This document shows positions 37,944-46,900 of a DNA stretch of 64,000 bases, piece by piece. The DNA is taken from positions 186,001-250,000 of the forward strand of contig NZ_PDUD01000004.1 of assembly GCF_002646595.1 (NCBI RefSeq). Reading direction: 5' to 3'. The stretch comes from Flavilitoribacter nigricans DSM 23189 = NBRC 102662. Lineage in GTDB: Bacteria > Bacteroidota > Bacteroidia > Chitinophagales > Saprospiraceae. The translations under genes were made by a program, and so were the position numbers. Each line of letters opens with the position of its first letter. Position 1 is the first letter of the stretch. The notes beneath the pieces are model-generated. The model was given only the letters and a program-made list of their open reading frames with translations, was not told where the DNA came from and ran no database searches.

Positions 37944-39176
37944 TCATTTTAATCTGCTCATGAAAGCATTGACCGAAAGCCCGTGGATCAGGATGGACAA
38001 TAAGATGGTGCAGTTAATGACCAGCCAAACTGCATTGATATCACTGAACTCCTCCAATTTATTCTGGGCGAATGCCAGATAATACAAAGATCCGATGCCC
38101 CGGATACCCAGAAAGCTGAGGGCGGCTTTCTCCCGAAACCTTAGCGGAGAAAAGGCAAAGGCAGCCATTCCCGATAGCGGTCGGATAATGAGTATGAGTA
38201 ATAGCCCTATTAAAACATGTTCCCAACCAAGACCCTCGAATCCATTGAGAGCTAGTACTCCGCCAAAGAAGATCAGGAACAGCCCTAATATGGCCTGTTC
38301 TACCTGATCAATACTGTTGTAAGTCTCTTCGTGAATGGTATCGCTGGACCGGTACTGTCGGGCCACGACGGCGGCCACGAACACACTTAGAAAACCGTAG
38401 CCATGTAGCACCTCGGTCAGGCTATACACGATCAGTACGGCCGCTACCATGAAAATCCCTTCTTTTACTTCAGAATCAAACTTCTTATCCAGATGATCTT
38501 TTAAAAAGAAAAATGCCCGCGAAAGGAGATACCCGAATAGCGCCCCGGTGGCCAGCCCGATCGCTATTTTTAAGCAAAACTCATAGCCCAGCCAGTTCCA
38601 GACCACGTCTGAAGAGTACCCTTCCGATTCCAGATTGATGGCCAGCCAGACGAACGGGAACGCCAGACCGTCATTTAAACCAGCTTCGAGCGAAAGCCCG
38701 AAACGCACCTCACTTTCCTTGCCCTTATTGGGTGGTCCGACCTGTACATTGCCGGCGAGTACCGGATCCGTAGGAGCCAACACGGAACCCAGTAATACGG
38801 CTGCACTCAGGGAAATACCGAGTATGTAAAACCCCGCGAGGGCCGTCAGCAGGATCGTTAGCGGCATGGCGATTCCCAGCAGATACCAACCGACGCGCCA
38901 GGTACGCCAGCTGGGACGGCGATCAATTTTAATACCGATAGCTGCCAGAGAAATGATGACGATAAATTCGGATAGGTATTCCAGCAGAAGACGGTCAAAA
39001 TTACTGGACTCGGGATTAATAAAGGGATAATCAATCGGTAAACTAAAGATCAGGTAGCCGAAAGCCACAAAAATGATGGGGACGGTGAGAATACTCCGTT
39101 TCAGTACAGCGGGCAAAATGAACATGCCCAGCAGGGCGATGCCGGCGATCAGGAGTAACAGAATATGGGTAGACAT
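37944..39176 (-). CDS. CPA1-family sodium/proton antiporter (NhaP-like)
   Basis: The 410-residue protein has about twelve membrane helices and the family landmarks LAPTDPVLAGNVQVG and EAGLNDGLAFPFVW, where the Asp-containing motifs take part in ion exchange. Length is a little short of typical NhaP because the long C-terminal cytoplasmic tail is missing; the last helix is followed by only a few residues (SVNAFMSRLK). It probably exchanges Na+ or K+ for protons at the inner membrane. It is a single gene between the S9 peptidase and the small hypothetical pair. Confidence 0.93.
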   Translation of the reverse strand: MSTHILLLLIAGIALLGMFILPAVLKRSILTVPIIFVAFGYLIFSLPIDYPFINPESSNFDRLLLEYLSEFIVIISLAAIGIKIDRRPSWRTWRVGWYLLGIAMPLTILLTALAGFYILGISLSAAVLLGSVLAPTDPVLAGNVQVGPPNKGKESEVRFGLSLEAGLNDGLAFPFVWLAINLESEGYSSDVVWNWLGYEFCLKIAIGLATGALFGYLLSRAFFFLKDHLDKKFDSEVKEGIFMVAAVLIVYSLTEVLHGYGFLSVFVAAVVARQYRSSDTIHEETYNSIDQVEQAILGLFLIFFGGVLALNGFEGLGWEHVLIGLLLILIIRPLSGMAAFAFSPLRFREKAALSFLGIRGIGSLYYLAFAQNKLEEFSDINAVWLVINCTILLSILIHGLSVNAFMSRLK

Positions 39177-39262
39177 TGAAGCAATTTTGGTAGTTCAGGA
39201 CACTTCATCTCGCCAGTTCTGTACGGAGGGAGAGCAAAACACTTACAGTTGGTAAAATGCTG

Positions 39263-39541
39263 CTACACTTCCACTCGCACTTTCAGGATCAGCTTACCAT
39301 CTTTGATCTTTACGTCGAGGATCGGGAATTTCAGATAGGGCAGCAATTCCATCATTGGGTTAGCGGATGCCGCCGGCGGACTTGTTGGTTCCGTACCGGG
39401 TTTCGGTTCCAGTTGCGGCCGTACGAACTGCTCCAGCAGTACGTTCAGTTGTTTTTCGGTGACCGGGATCTCTCCTTCGATCTTCATGCCTTTGAGCCCT
39501 TCCATCTGGGTCTCTTTGAGGTATTTTATCAGTTCTTCCAT
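39263..39541 (-). CDS. Hypothetical 92-residue protein, second gene of a pair
   Basis: I start at the ATG at 39541 (MEELIKYLKETQ), 4 bp after the upstream gene's stop; an earlier start at 39568 would overlap that gene. An amphipathic N-terminal helix (1-22), a Pro/Thr-rich linker (45-62) and a terminal strand LDVKIKDGKLILKVRVEV are visible. There is no signal peptide or membrane helix. No family is recognised. Its C-terminal strand pattern resembles that of the upstream gene product (TARVEVRSGQLVFDASF), so the two may interact or share a fold. Confidence 0.65.
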   Translation of the reverse strand: MEELIKYLKETQMEGLKGMKIEGEIPVTEKQLNVLLEQFVRPQLEPKPGTEPTSPPAASANPMMELLPYLKFPILDVKIKDGKLILKVRVEV

Positions 39542-39545
39542 GGGA

Positions 39546-40010
39546 TTAATTTTTAAAGGAGGCGTCAAAAACCAGCTGACCGGATCTCACTTCTACCCGG
39601 GCGGTCTGGATGCGGGTCAGATAATCGCCCATACCCGACATGGCAAAAACCGGTCCGAGATCTACAAACAATTCCTTGGATTGCAGTTGGATCCATTCCG
39701 GCAGGCGGTTCTTTATGAAACCGATCACTACCCGGTCGATGACCTTGAGGCCGTGTTCGATCGTCAGGTGCATCCGTGGGTTGGTCGGAAAACCGAGGTC
39801 TTCGTGTACATATACCTGCAGGGTGCGGGTGATCACGATCTTCGGGCTGATCGTAAATTTTATTTCCATCCGGTTATCCCCCAGGCAGGTCAATTGTAAA
39901 CGATCCAGTTCGGGATGTTGCACGACATTGTCGGCTCCCTTATTGAGTAAATCCTCGCTAATGGGCAGGTGGATCTTGAAGTCAGTTCCTCGAAAGGCAA
40001 GTAGGTCCAT
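39546..40010 (-). CDS. Hypothetical 154-residue protein, first gene of a pair
   Basis: The product starts MDLLAFRGTDFKIHLP and has regular beta strands with one helix (about 80-106, EHGLKVIDRVVIGFIKNRLPEW), ending with a strand pattern RVEVRSGQLVFDASF. No signal peptide, membrane helix or catalytic motif is visible; it appears cytoplasmic. It sits tightly upstream of the 92-residue gene on the same strand. I do not recognise a family. Confidence 0.7.
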   Translation of the reverse strand: MDLLAFRGTDFKIHLPISEDLLNKGADNVVQHPELDRLQLTCLGDNRMEIKFTISPKIVITRTLQVYVHEDLGFPTNPRMHLTIEHGLKVIDRVVIGFIKNRLPEWIQLQSKELFVDLGPVFAMSGMGDYLTRIQTARVEVRSGQLVFDASFKN

Positions 40011-40135
40011 ACTTTGTTGGTCATATTGGCATTATAAAGACCTGTGGCGGGCTCCGTAAAGCCGGGCGGTCATAAATGCCGGCTCGTGATGGAAACAAAG
40101 ATAGGATTAAATTGGTTCGTTAGCCCGGATGGGAA

Positions 40136-40201
40136 GCGTGTAAAAAGTCCGTACGGGCCCGAGCCGATGACCGGACCGGAGCTATCGGACTTTTTACACG
40201 C
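40136..40201 (-). terminator. 16-bp inverted repeat after the M56-ankyrin gene
   Basis: GCGTGTAAAAAGTCCG (40136-40151) and CGGACTTTTTACACGC (40186-40201) are exact complements around a 34-nt loop that has GC-rich sub-hairpins. It starts 11 bp downstream of the stop codon on the minus strand and likely ends the operon transcript. Confidence 0.7.
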
Positions 40202-40211
40202 CTATTTGCTA

Positions 40212-43016
40212 TTAGCGGTCCTCGTATTCCCGCAGCAACTGGATCATTTTTTTGTCCCCGTTCATCCGGGCGTGGTACATCGCGTATTCATCACCGGGAG
40301 AGACCTGAAAAGGATCGGCTCCTTTTTCCAGCAGCAGTTTGGCGACCTCATACCGGCCACTACGGGCGGCGCAGATGAGGGCCGTACCGTCGCCGGTCAC
40401 ACTGGCGTTCACCTCTGCACCCTCATCCAGCAGGTACTGCACGATCGGTAAATGACCGTTCCGGGAGGCCACCAGCAAGGCGGTGCCGTCTCCCGTCAGC
40501 GTTTTGTTGATATCCGCATTTTGGCCGACGAGGTATCGGACCAGTTCCAGGTGACCGTAGGCCGCAGCGGCCATCAGGGCGGTTTCGTCCCCCCATCCGT
40601 GATATTCTACATCCGCTCTGGCCGCAATCAGCAGTTTGGCGATTTCCAGATTGCCCAGCCGCGCAGCGGCTACCAGCGGTGATCTCGGATCTTCATCTTC
40701 GTAATAAAAGGTGCAATTGGGATCTACCGTCTTGAGCAACTCCCGTACCCGGGCTACGTTTTGGTCTTTCACGGCGTAGAGTAACTCCTGGCATTCGTCA
40801 CTGCCTCCCTGCAGCTGCGATGTTTTGGCACCGTAAGTTTTATCCTGCTCACTATCCCGGATTTTGTTGACGACACCGATCTCTACCCGCTCTTTCAGTT
40901 GGTATCCGTCCAGTTCGGTCGTTAGCCAGTAAACGCCCGGCGGCACCTTGCCGATGTTCCATCGGATTTCGTGCAGTTCAGCCCGGGTAAGATTGACCTC
41001 GTAAACGAGATTGGACTGGTTGTTGACGGCATCCAGACTCAATTTGATCTTCGTAGCCCGGGGAAAAGGGCCGATCTTAAGGTAAACCTTGTCCTTGATG
41101 GGTAATTTGAGCATGGACGTCTTGATGTAGGGCGGCAGCTTACCCTGTGGCAGTGCAGATTGACCCACCAGCGAAAAATCCTGATTTTGATTTTGGTTGC
41201 TGTTGGAATTTGAATTTTGGTTGGATGGCTTATGCTCCGGCCCGGAATGATCGGTTGGAGCGGGTTCCCAGGAAATGCCCTTTGCTTCGCAGGCTTCCCG
41301 GATCAATGCGGCCACCCGTTCGTGCCCCTTCGCGGAAGCTTCTTTCCAGGCATTCCAGCCGTCGTGGGTAGTGGCGCTCAGGTCCGCTCCCTTTTGGATC
41401 AGGGTTTTTACGATCTCGTAATGGCCATTCTCCGCCGCTTCCAGTAGTGCTGTGTGTCCATTTTTTGAGGCGTGATTGATGCTGACCCCTCTCTGGCCCA
41501 ACAACAGCGCAAACAGTTCTTGGTGACCGTGTTCAGCGGCTTCCATCAGGGCGGTATAACCGGCTTTCCCCGCCAGATTAACCTCCGCACCGTTTCGCAA
41601 CAGCAGCCTGGCGATGTCGGTATGGTCGTGGTGGGCCGCTTCGGTGAGTGCCGTGCGTCCGTCGGAGAGGACGGCATTCAGGTCGACGCCCGTTTTGATG
41701 AGTTGTTTTACCTCTTCGGGTTGATTATGGTGGATGGCTTCCAGCAGGCGGTTCGGATCGCCCTGGATCAGAGCGGTGGCTGAGCTGTTCGAACTTGCCA
41801 ATGCGATAGAAGCTTGGTCCAGTCGTTCCGCTTCGGTGTCGATCAGGGCCTGAACTACGGCCGGTGGCAGCGCTTCGGATTCCATGATTTCCACCTGCGA
41901 CGTGCCGCGGGGTGCCGGTTGTTCAGCCGGCGCGAAAAATCCCTGTAAAACGAGGCAGAGCAGTAAGAGAACTCCCACCAGACTGCCTTTCAGCGATCCG
42001 GATCGTTGTTGATCATATTGTCCAAACAGGCGCAGAATGCGTTTGCTGAAATTACCTTTTTTGCCATTTACGTACATAACTAACTTTGTTTTGCGTGGAT
42101 GATGAAATAATTGCAAATGGGTAAGTGCTTCGGCGTAGAGCATCGGCTGATCCTGAACTTTCAGAACGAGATCATCACAGCAATGCTCGCGCACCTCGCG
42201 CAGTTTACCCGAGATCCACCAAACAGTCGGGTGATAGAAGAAAAGTACTTCAATGACAGACTGGAAGATATTGACCAGAAAATCGTAGCGTCGGATGTGG
42301 GCCAGTTCGTGCAGCAGCAGCGTTTCTACCTGCTCCCGGCTCAGGCCGGTGAAAAGACTCACCGGAGCCAGCACCACGGGCCGGAAAAAATGGAACGTCA
42401 GCGGTTCGCTGATCGATCCGGAGAGTAAAAACTCCACCGGCTGGCGAATGCCCATCTTACGGGCCAGTTCCACAAATCGCTGATCCCACAGTGCGTTCGG
42501 GGCACTTACGTTCCGGGTGCGCAACTGTCTCATCTGGTAAAAACCCAGCCCCATAAAGGCCGAGAGGATGAGCACACCGGCGTACCAGATCAGCGCTACC
42601 CAGTGCAGGTAAGGACGCAGGATGCTGCCCAGATGATCTGTCTGAGTCTGCAACCAGGAGGAAAATGGGACGGCTACTTCTGTCGGAGTCGATCCCGGAT
42701 CTGTCAGGTCGGTGCGCGCCAGAGGCGCTGACCCGGCGGGCATAGCGTATTCTTGTGCTACGTGATCCGGATGGGCCATTTCCTGCGTTCGGGCAGTCGA
42801 TCGTTGTCCGGAAAATGTATAAGCCGCCCACACAAGTGGTACCAGCAAACCGGCCAGCAGCAGGGTGTAACGCACATTGGAAAACTTGTGTGGAACAAAC
42901 CACAGGATCAGGCGCAAAGCAAAACCCACCAGGGCAATTTGCCAGATACTATGCAGTAAGGTCCATCCCATAGCCTGACTGAAGGGAAGGATTTCCGGCC
43001 AGTTAAGCTGCGTCAT
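40212..43016 (-). CDS. BlaR1/MecR1-like M56 metallopeptidase with ankyrin repeats instead of a beta-lactam sensor
   Basis: The 934-residue chain has N-terminal membrane helices (about 22-42 and 50-67), a third near 138-158, the M56 zinc site His236-Glu-Leu-Ala-His240 (LLLHELAHIRRYD) with the second motif REHCCDD at 276-282, and a fourth helix at about 346-362. In BlaR1 the part after helix four is periplasmic and senses beta-lactams. Here it holds ankyrin block one (420-580, about five repeats such as NGHTALLEAAENGHYEIVKTLI), an Asn/Gln/Ser-rich linker (598-612), a beta-rich domain (625-715), and ankyrin block two (740-930, about six repeats). It overlaps blaI by 14 bp. I start at the ATG at 43016; the frame is open upstream inside blaI. 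Confidence 0.9.
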   Translation of the reverse strand: MTQLNWPEILPFSQAMGWTLLHSIWQIALVGFALRLILWFVPHKFSNVRYTLLLAGLLVPLVWAAYTFSGQRSTARTQEMAHPDHVAQEYAMPAGSAPLARTDLTDPGSTPTEVAVPFSSWLQTQTDHLGSILRPYLHWVALIWYAGVLILSAFMGLGFYQMRQLRTRNVSAPNALWDQRFVELARKMGIRQPVEFLLSGSISEPLTFHFFRPVVLAPVSLFTGLSREQVETLLLHELAHIRRYDFLVNIFQSVIEVLFFYHPTVWWISGKLREVREHCCDDLVLKVQDQPMLYAEALTHLQLFHHPRKTKLVMYVNGKKGNFSKRILRLFGQYDQQRSGSLKGSLVGVLLLLCLVLQGFFAPAEQPAPRGTSQVEIMESEALPPAVVQALIDTEAERLDQASIALASSNSSATALIQGDPNRLLEAIHHNQPEEVKQLIKTGVDLNAVLSDGRTALTEAAHHDHTDIARLLLRNGAEVNLAGKAGYTALMEAAEHGHQELFALLLGQRGVSINHASKNGHTALLEAAENGHYEIVKTLIQKGADLSATTHDGWNAWKEASAKGHERVAALIREACEAKGISWEPAPTDHSGPEHKPSNQNSNSNSNQNQNQDFSLVGQSALPQGKLPPYIKTSMLKLPIKDKVYLKIGPFPRATKIKLSLDAVNNQSNLVYEVNLTRAELHEIRWNIGKVPPGVYWLTTELDGYQLKERVEIGVVNKIRDSEQDKTYGAKTSQLQGGSDECQELLYAVKDQNVARVRELLKTVDPNCTFYYEDEDPRSPLVAAARLGNLEIAKLLIAARADVEYHGWGDETALMAAAAYGHLELVRYLVGQNADINKTLTGDGTALLVASRNGHLPIVQYLLDEGAEVNASVTGDGTALICAARSGRYEVAKLLLEKGADPFQVSPGDEYAMYHARMNGDKKMIQLLREYEDR

Positions 43017-43401
43017 CGTCTTCCTTTTTTTTGGCTTCCAGCCATTGTTGTAAAGCTTCGAGTTCTTCGGCATCTACCTGCTCCTGCCCGAGGGCGTGCA
43101 TGACCATCTTCATGGCCGATCCCTTATAGGCCGTCTTCAACAGCCTTTGGAAAAGGGTTTGCTGCACTTCCGTTTCTTTGGGCACGGCGCTGTAAAAATG
43201 CGTTTTCCCTTCTTTGGTGCGTTTGACCATCTTCTTTTTGGTCATCCGCTGGAGAAAGGTCAGGATCGTGGTGTAACCCACTTCCCGCTTTTCACTGATC
43301 TTTTCGTGGACCGTTCGCACCGTGGCCGGCTGGTGTTCCCACAGGACCTGCAGGATCTCCAGTTCCACGTCAGAGGGTTGGTAAATACTGGATTCTTCCA
43401 T
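43003..43401 (-). CDS. BlaI/MecI-family transcriptional repressor
   Basis: The 132-residue product has the winged-helix fold of BlaI/MecI (MEESSIYQPSDVELEILQVLW, then VGYTTILTFLQRMTKKKMVK) and a C-terminal dimerisation part (LFQRLLKTAYKGS...). BlaI is inactivated through the paired M56 peptidase, which frees target promoters. The ATG at 43401 fits the family start; the frame extends upstream but without similarity. The following M56 gene overlaps its stop by 14 bp. A perfect TACTACA-CT-TGTAGTA dyad, typical of BlaI-type operators, sits in the promoter upstream of this gene, which predicts autorepression of the operon. Confidence 0.94.
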   Translation of the reverse strand: MEESSIYQPSDVELEILQVLWEHQPATVRTVHEKISEKREVGYTTILTFLQRMTKKKMVKRTKEGKTHFYSAVPKETEVQQTLFQRLLKTAYKGSAMKMVMHALGQEQVDAEELEALQQWLEAKKKEDDDAA

Positions 43402-43507
43402 GTTTGGTGAAAAAGTTTTGGACAGAAAATGCCGGGCCGTGCTGTGCCTGCGCACAACAAGGACACCTGACACCCGCTGCCGTACAGCAAATGATCATTA
43501 GCTGTTA

Positions 43508-43538
43508 CAAATATATACTACAGGAGTCGTAGATGCAA
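43508..43538 (-). promoter_or_regulatory. Promoter of the blaI-M56 operon
   Basis: On the minus strand TTG (complement of 43536-43538) is followed after exactly 20 bp by TATATTTG (complement of 43508-43515), a full match to the Bacteroidota vegetative promoter. The transcript would start near 43501, about 100 nt before the blaI start codon. Confidence 0.82.
43516..43531 (-). promoter_or_regulatory. Degenerate second BlaI-type operator in the promoter spacer
   Basis: TACTACA-GG-AGTCGTA has one perfect half-site and a second half matching TGTAGTA at 5 of 7 positions. It fills the 20-bp spacer between the -33 and -7 boxes and starts 30 bp from the perfect site, about three helical turns. Confidence 0.6.
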
Positions 43539-43545
43539 TTTTTTC

Positions 43546-43561
43546 TACTACACTTGTAGTA
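43546..43561 (-). promoter_or_regulatory. Perfect BlaI-type operator
   Basis: TACTACA-CT-TGTAGTA is a perfect 7-bp dyad with the ACTACA/TGTAGT core known from bla and mec operators. It lies just upstream of the -33 box on the operon strand. Confidence 0.8.
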
Positions 43562-43931
43562 TTTTAACGTTTGCGTGGAGTTGAATAAGGTATGTGATTC
43601 ATTCTTATTGATCTGGTATTCAGTGTTTTAAATTAATTCAGGAAGGCCTGTGATTTTTTCGATACTTCTGTTGACGAATCCTAAATCTACCGATCCCGGA
43701 ACGCCCACCGGCGGCCTGACGGGGGAGTGGGTTAAAATAAATGACCGGACTTCCTTTCCAGCGGTTGCTGCCCGCCGAATAACCTGATCGGAAATGAGGG
43801 GATAAACCAAAGATATTTGTAGTTTTAGGTATACGGAGGTGAAACTGCTTTGATCCGGCTTATAGCTGAATCGTAAGGATCCAATCAATTTCCCTGGGTA
43901 TGTACATTCTTTAGCCCCTAAGGCCCGCATT

Positions 43932-46900
43932 ATGAGAATACTCAACACCACACCGACCGGCCGGTTCCTGTTGGTCCTGTCTTTCCTATTTTCCCTTACC
44001 CAAATGCACGCGCAGGTTTTTGTAGACCAGAATGCCACCGGAGCGAACGACGGCAGTTCCTGGACCAATGCCTACCGGGATCTGCAGACCGCCCTGACGC
44101 TCACCGGAAACGGTCCGATCTGGGTGGCGCGCGGTACCTACAAACCGATCAGTTGTAATCCCTGTACCGAACTGCAACGGGAAAGCGCCTTCCGGCTTCC
44201 GCCGGATGTGCAGCTGTACGGCGGTTTTGCCGGTACCGAAAGCAGCCTTAACGAACGCGACTGGATCGCTAATCCCACCGTTTTGAGTGGAGATATCGGC
44301 GTCGCCAACGATAGTCTGGACAATGTCTTCAATGTGCTGATCGCCGTCAATTCCACCGCGGACAATGTGCTGGACGGTTTCACCGTGGAGGAAGGAAATG
44401 CGGACGGATCTTTTGGCTCGGCGGCCGGTGGGGGACTCCTGATCGACGCCAATCCGGGAGGAACCGGCCATATCCGGATCCGGAATTGTCTTTTTCGCAA
44501 CAATTACGCCGGCGGCGGTGGGGCAATTGCCATTGATTGTACCCTGGGAGGCAGCAGTTCGGCCGAGATCCGCAATTGTACTTTTGAAGGGAATACCGCT
44601 TCACTGGGGATCACCAGTACCGGCGCTGCCATCTTTATGCAGGGCAACAGTGGGGCTCAGGTTCGGCCGCGCATCGTCGGCTGTACTTTTCGCAATAACT
44701 TTTGTGGCAATGACGGCGGGGCCATCAGTGCAACGCCCACCGGCGACGGGAGTTTACTGGCCATGCAGGTCGATAGTTGCCAGTTTACCAATAACCGGGC
44801 GGCGGACCGGGGCGGGGCCATCTGGTACCGGATGTCCAGTTTTGGCGAGTGCCGGGTAACGATCAAAAATTCTCAATTTCTCGAAAATGAATCCGGGGGA
44901 GAAGGCGGAGCGATCTACGCCCGCAGCAGCTTCGATAATGTGGCCGGGGATACGATCGCCAATTGTGTATTCACCCAAAACCGGGCCACGGGTACCAGTA
45001 CGATCAACGAGGGAGAAGGCGGGGCCATCTTTATCAGAGGTTCGCAGGCGGGTACGCGTCACCAGCAGATCATCAACTGTGTATTTGATCGCAATAGTGC
45101 CGTACTGTTGGGAGGAGCGATTGCCACCACTTCCATAGAGTCGACACCGGGAGTCTGCTTCACGGACGTTGTAAACTGTTCTTTTTCCGGCAATACGACG
45201 GCCGGACGGGGCGGAGCGATCCATGCCCAGGATTCTACCGGCACCAACCAGGTGCGGGTGGTCAACAGCATCCTGTGGGGCGATTCGGCGGCAACGGACG
45301 GGATGGAGATCTTTACCGATCGCTCCTTGGTTGCGGTCCTGTACAGCGATGTGGCCGGCGGTTTATCACCCGACCTCACGGATGGCGGGAATAATCTGGA
45401 TATCGATCCTTTGTACGCCGATCCGGAAAACGGCGACCTCCATCTGCCGTCCTGTTCACCGCTGGTGGACCGGGGTGATAATACCCAGATCCCACCCGCT
45501 ATTACTACCGATCTGGACGGAGACGCCCGCATCCTCGGCGCTGCCGTCGATCTGGGAGCCTACGAATTGGGCCGTATCTACGTAGATCAGTCGGCCTCCG
45601 GCGCGAACAACGGCCGCTCCTGGTCCGATGCCTTCAATCTTTTTGAGGACGGCCTGGCGGCCGCCGCAACGGGCGATCAGATCTGGGTGGCCCAGGGTAC
45701 CTACCGGCCGACCGACTGTGCGACCTGCACGGAAGCGGACCGGCAGATCTCCTTCCATTTGGTGCCCAATGTGGAAGCCTACGGCGGTTTTGCCGGCAAT
45801 GAAACAGCGCTGGATCAGCGCGACTGGGTGACCCGCCCCACGGTATTGAGTGGGGATATTGGCGTGCCGAACGATAGTCTGGACAATACCTTTAGCGTGC
45901 TCATTGCAGAAAATTCGACCGACAAGACCATCCTGGACGGATTCATCATCGAAAGAGGCAATGCAGACGGTTCTTTCGGCTCGGCGGCCGGCGGCGGACT
46001 GTATCTGGATGCCAATCCGGGCGGGACCGCCAATCTCCAGATCCGCAACTGTACTTTTCGCCACAACTATGCCGGTGGCGGCGGCGGGATCGCTATTGAC
46101 TGTACCCTGGGCGGCGAAAGCCGGGCGGAGATCCGGAACTGTATTTTTGAATTCAATACGGCCTCTCTGGGGATCACGAGTACCGGTGCTGCCATCTTTA
46201 TGCAGGGCAACAGTGCGGCGCAGGTGTTGCCGCGCATTGTCAATTGTACCTTTCGCGATAACTTTTGCGGCAATGACGGCGGGGCCATCAGCGCAACGCC
46301 CACCGGAGAGGGCAGCCTGTTGGCCATGCAGATCGACAGCTGCCTGTTTACCCGCAACCGGGCGGCTGACCGCGGGGCCGGGATCTGGTATCGGATGTCC
46401 AATTTCGGAACGAGCCGGGTAGTGATCAAAAACAGCCAGTTTCTGGGGAATGTAGCCGGCGGGGAAGGCGGCGCGATCTATGCCCGCAGTAGTTTCGATA
46501 ATATCGCAAACGATACGATCGCCAATTGCCTTTTTTCACTAAATCAGGCGACCGGTACCAGTACCATCAATGACGGAGAGGGCGGGGCGGTCTTTCTGCG
46601 GGCATCCCAACAGGGGACCCGGCACCATACCCTCGTTAATTGCATCTTCGACCGAAACCAGGCGACTTTATTGGGAGGAGCCTTAGCGATCACCTCCATT
46701 GAAAGCACTGCCGGAAATGCTACCACCGATGTGATCAATTGTACCTTCTCCGGAAACTCCACACCGGGAGACGGTGGGGCCATTCACGCGGAAGGTTCGG
46801 AGGGAATAAACACGCTCAATATCCGGAACAGTATCCTGTGGGATAACGACGCCACCGGGAATGGATCGGAGATCCGTAACAACAATGCAACCGTCAACCT

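Larger units (their letters stand above)
43402..43931. other. 530-bp region between divergent blaI and the giant adhesin gene
   Basis: The left half carries the blaI promoter and two operators (43508-43561). The right half (43562-43931) holds no coding frame I trust and no convincing promoter for the adhesin gene. Confidence 0.55.

Noticed and set aside
43628-44068. Minus-strand frame across the adhesin start
   Set aside because: It is a shadow of the adhesin gene and its upstream region; codon pattern and lack of motif do not support a gene.
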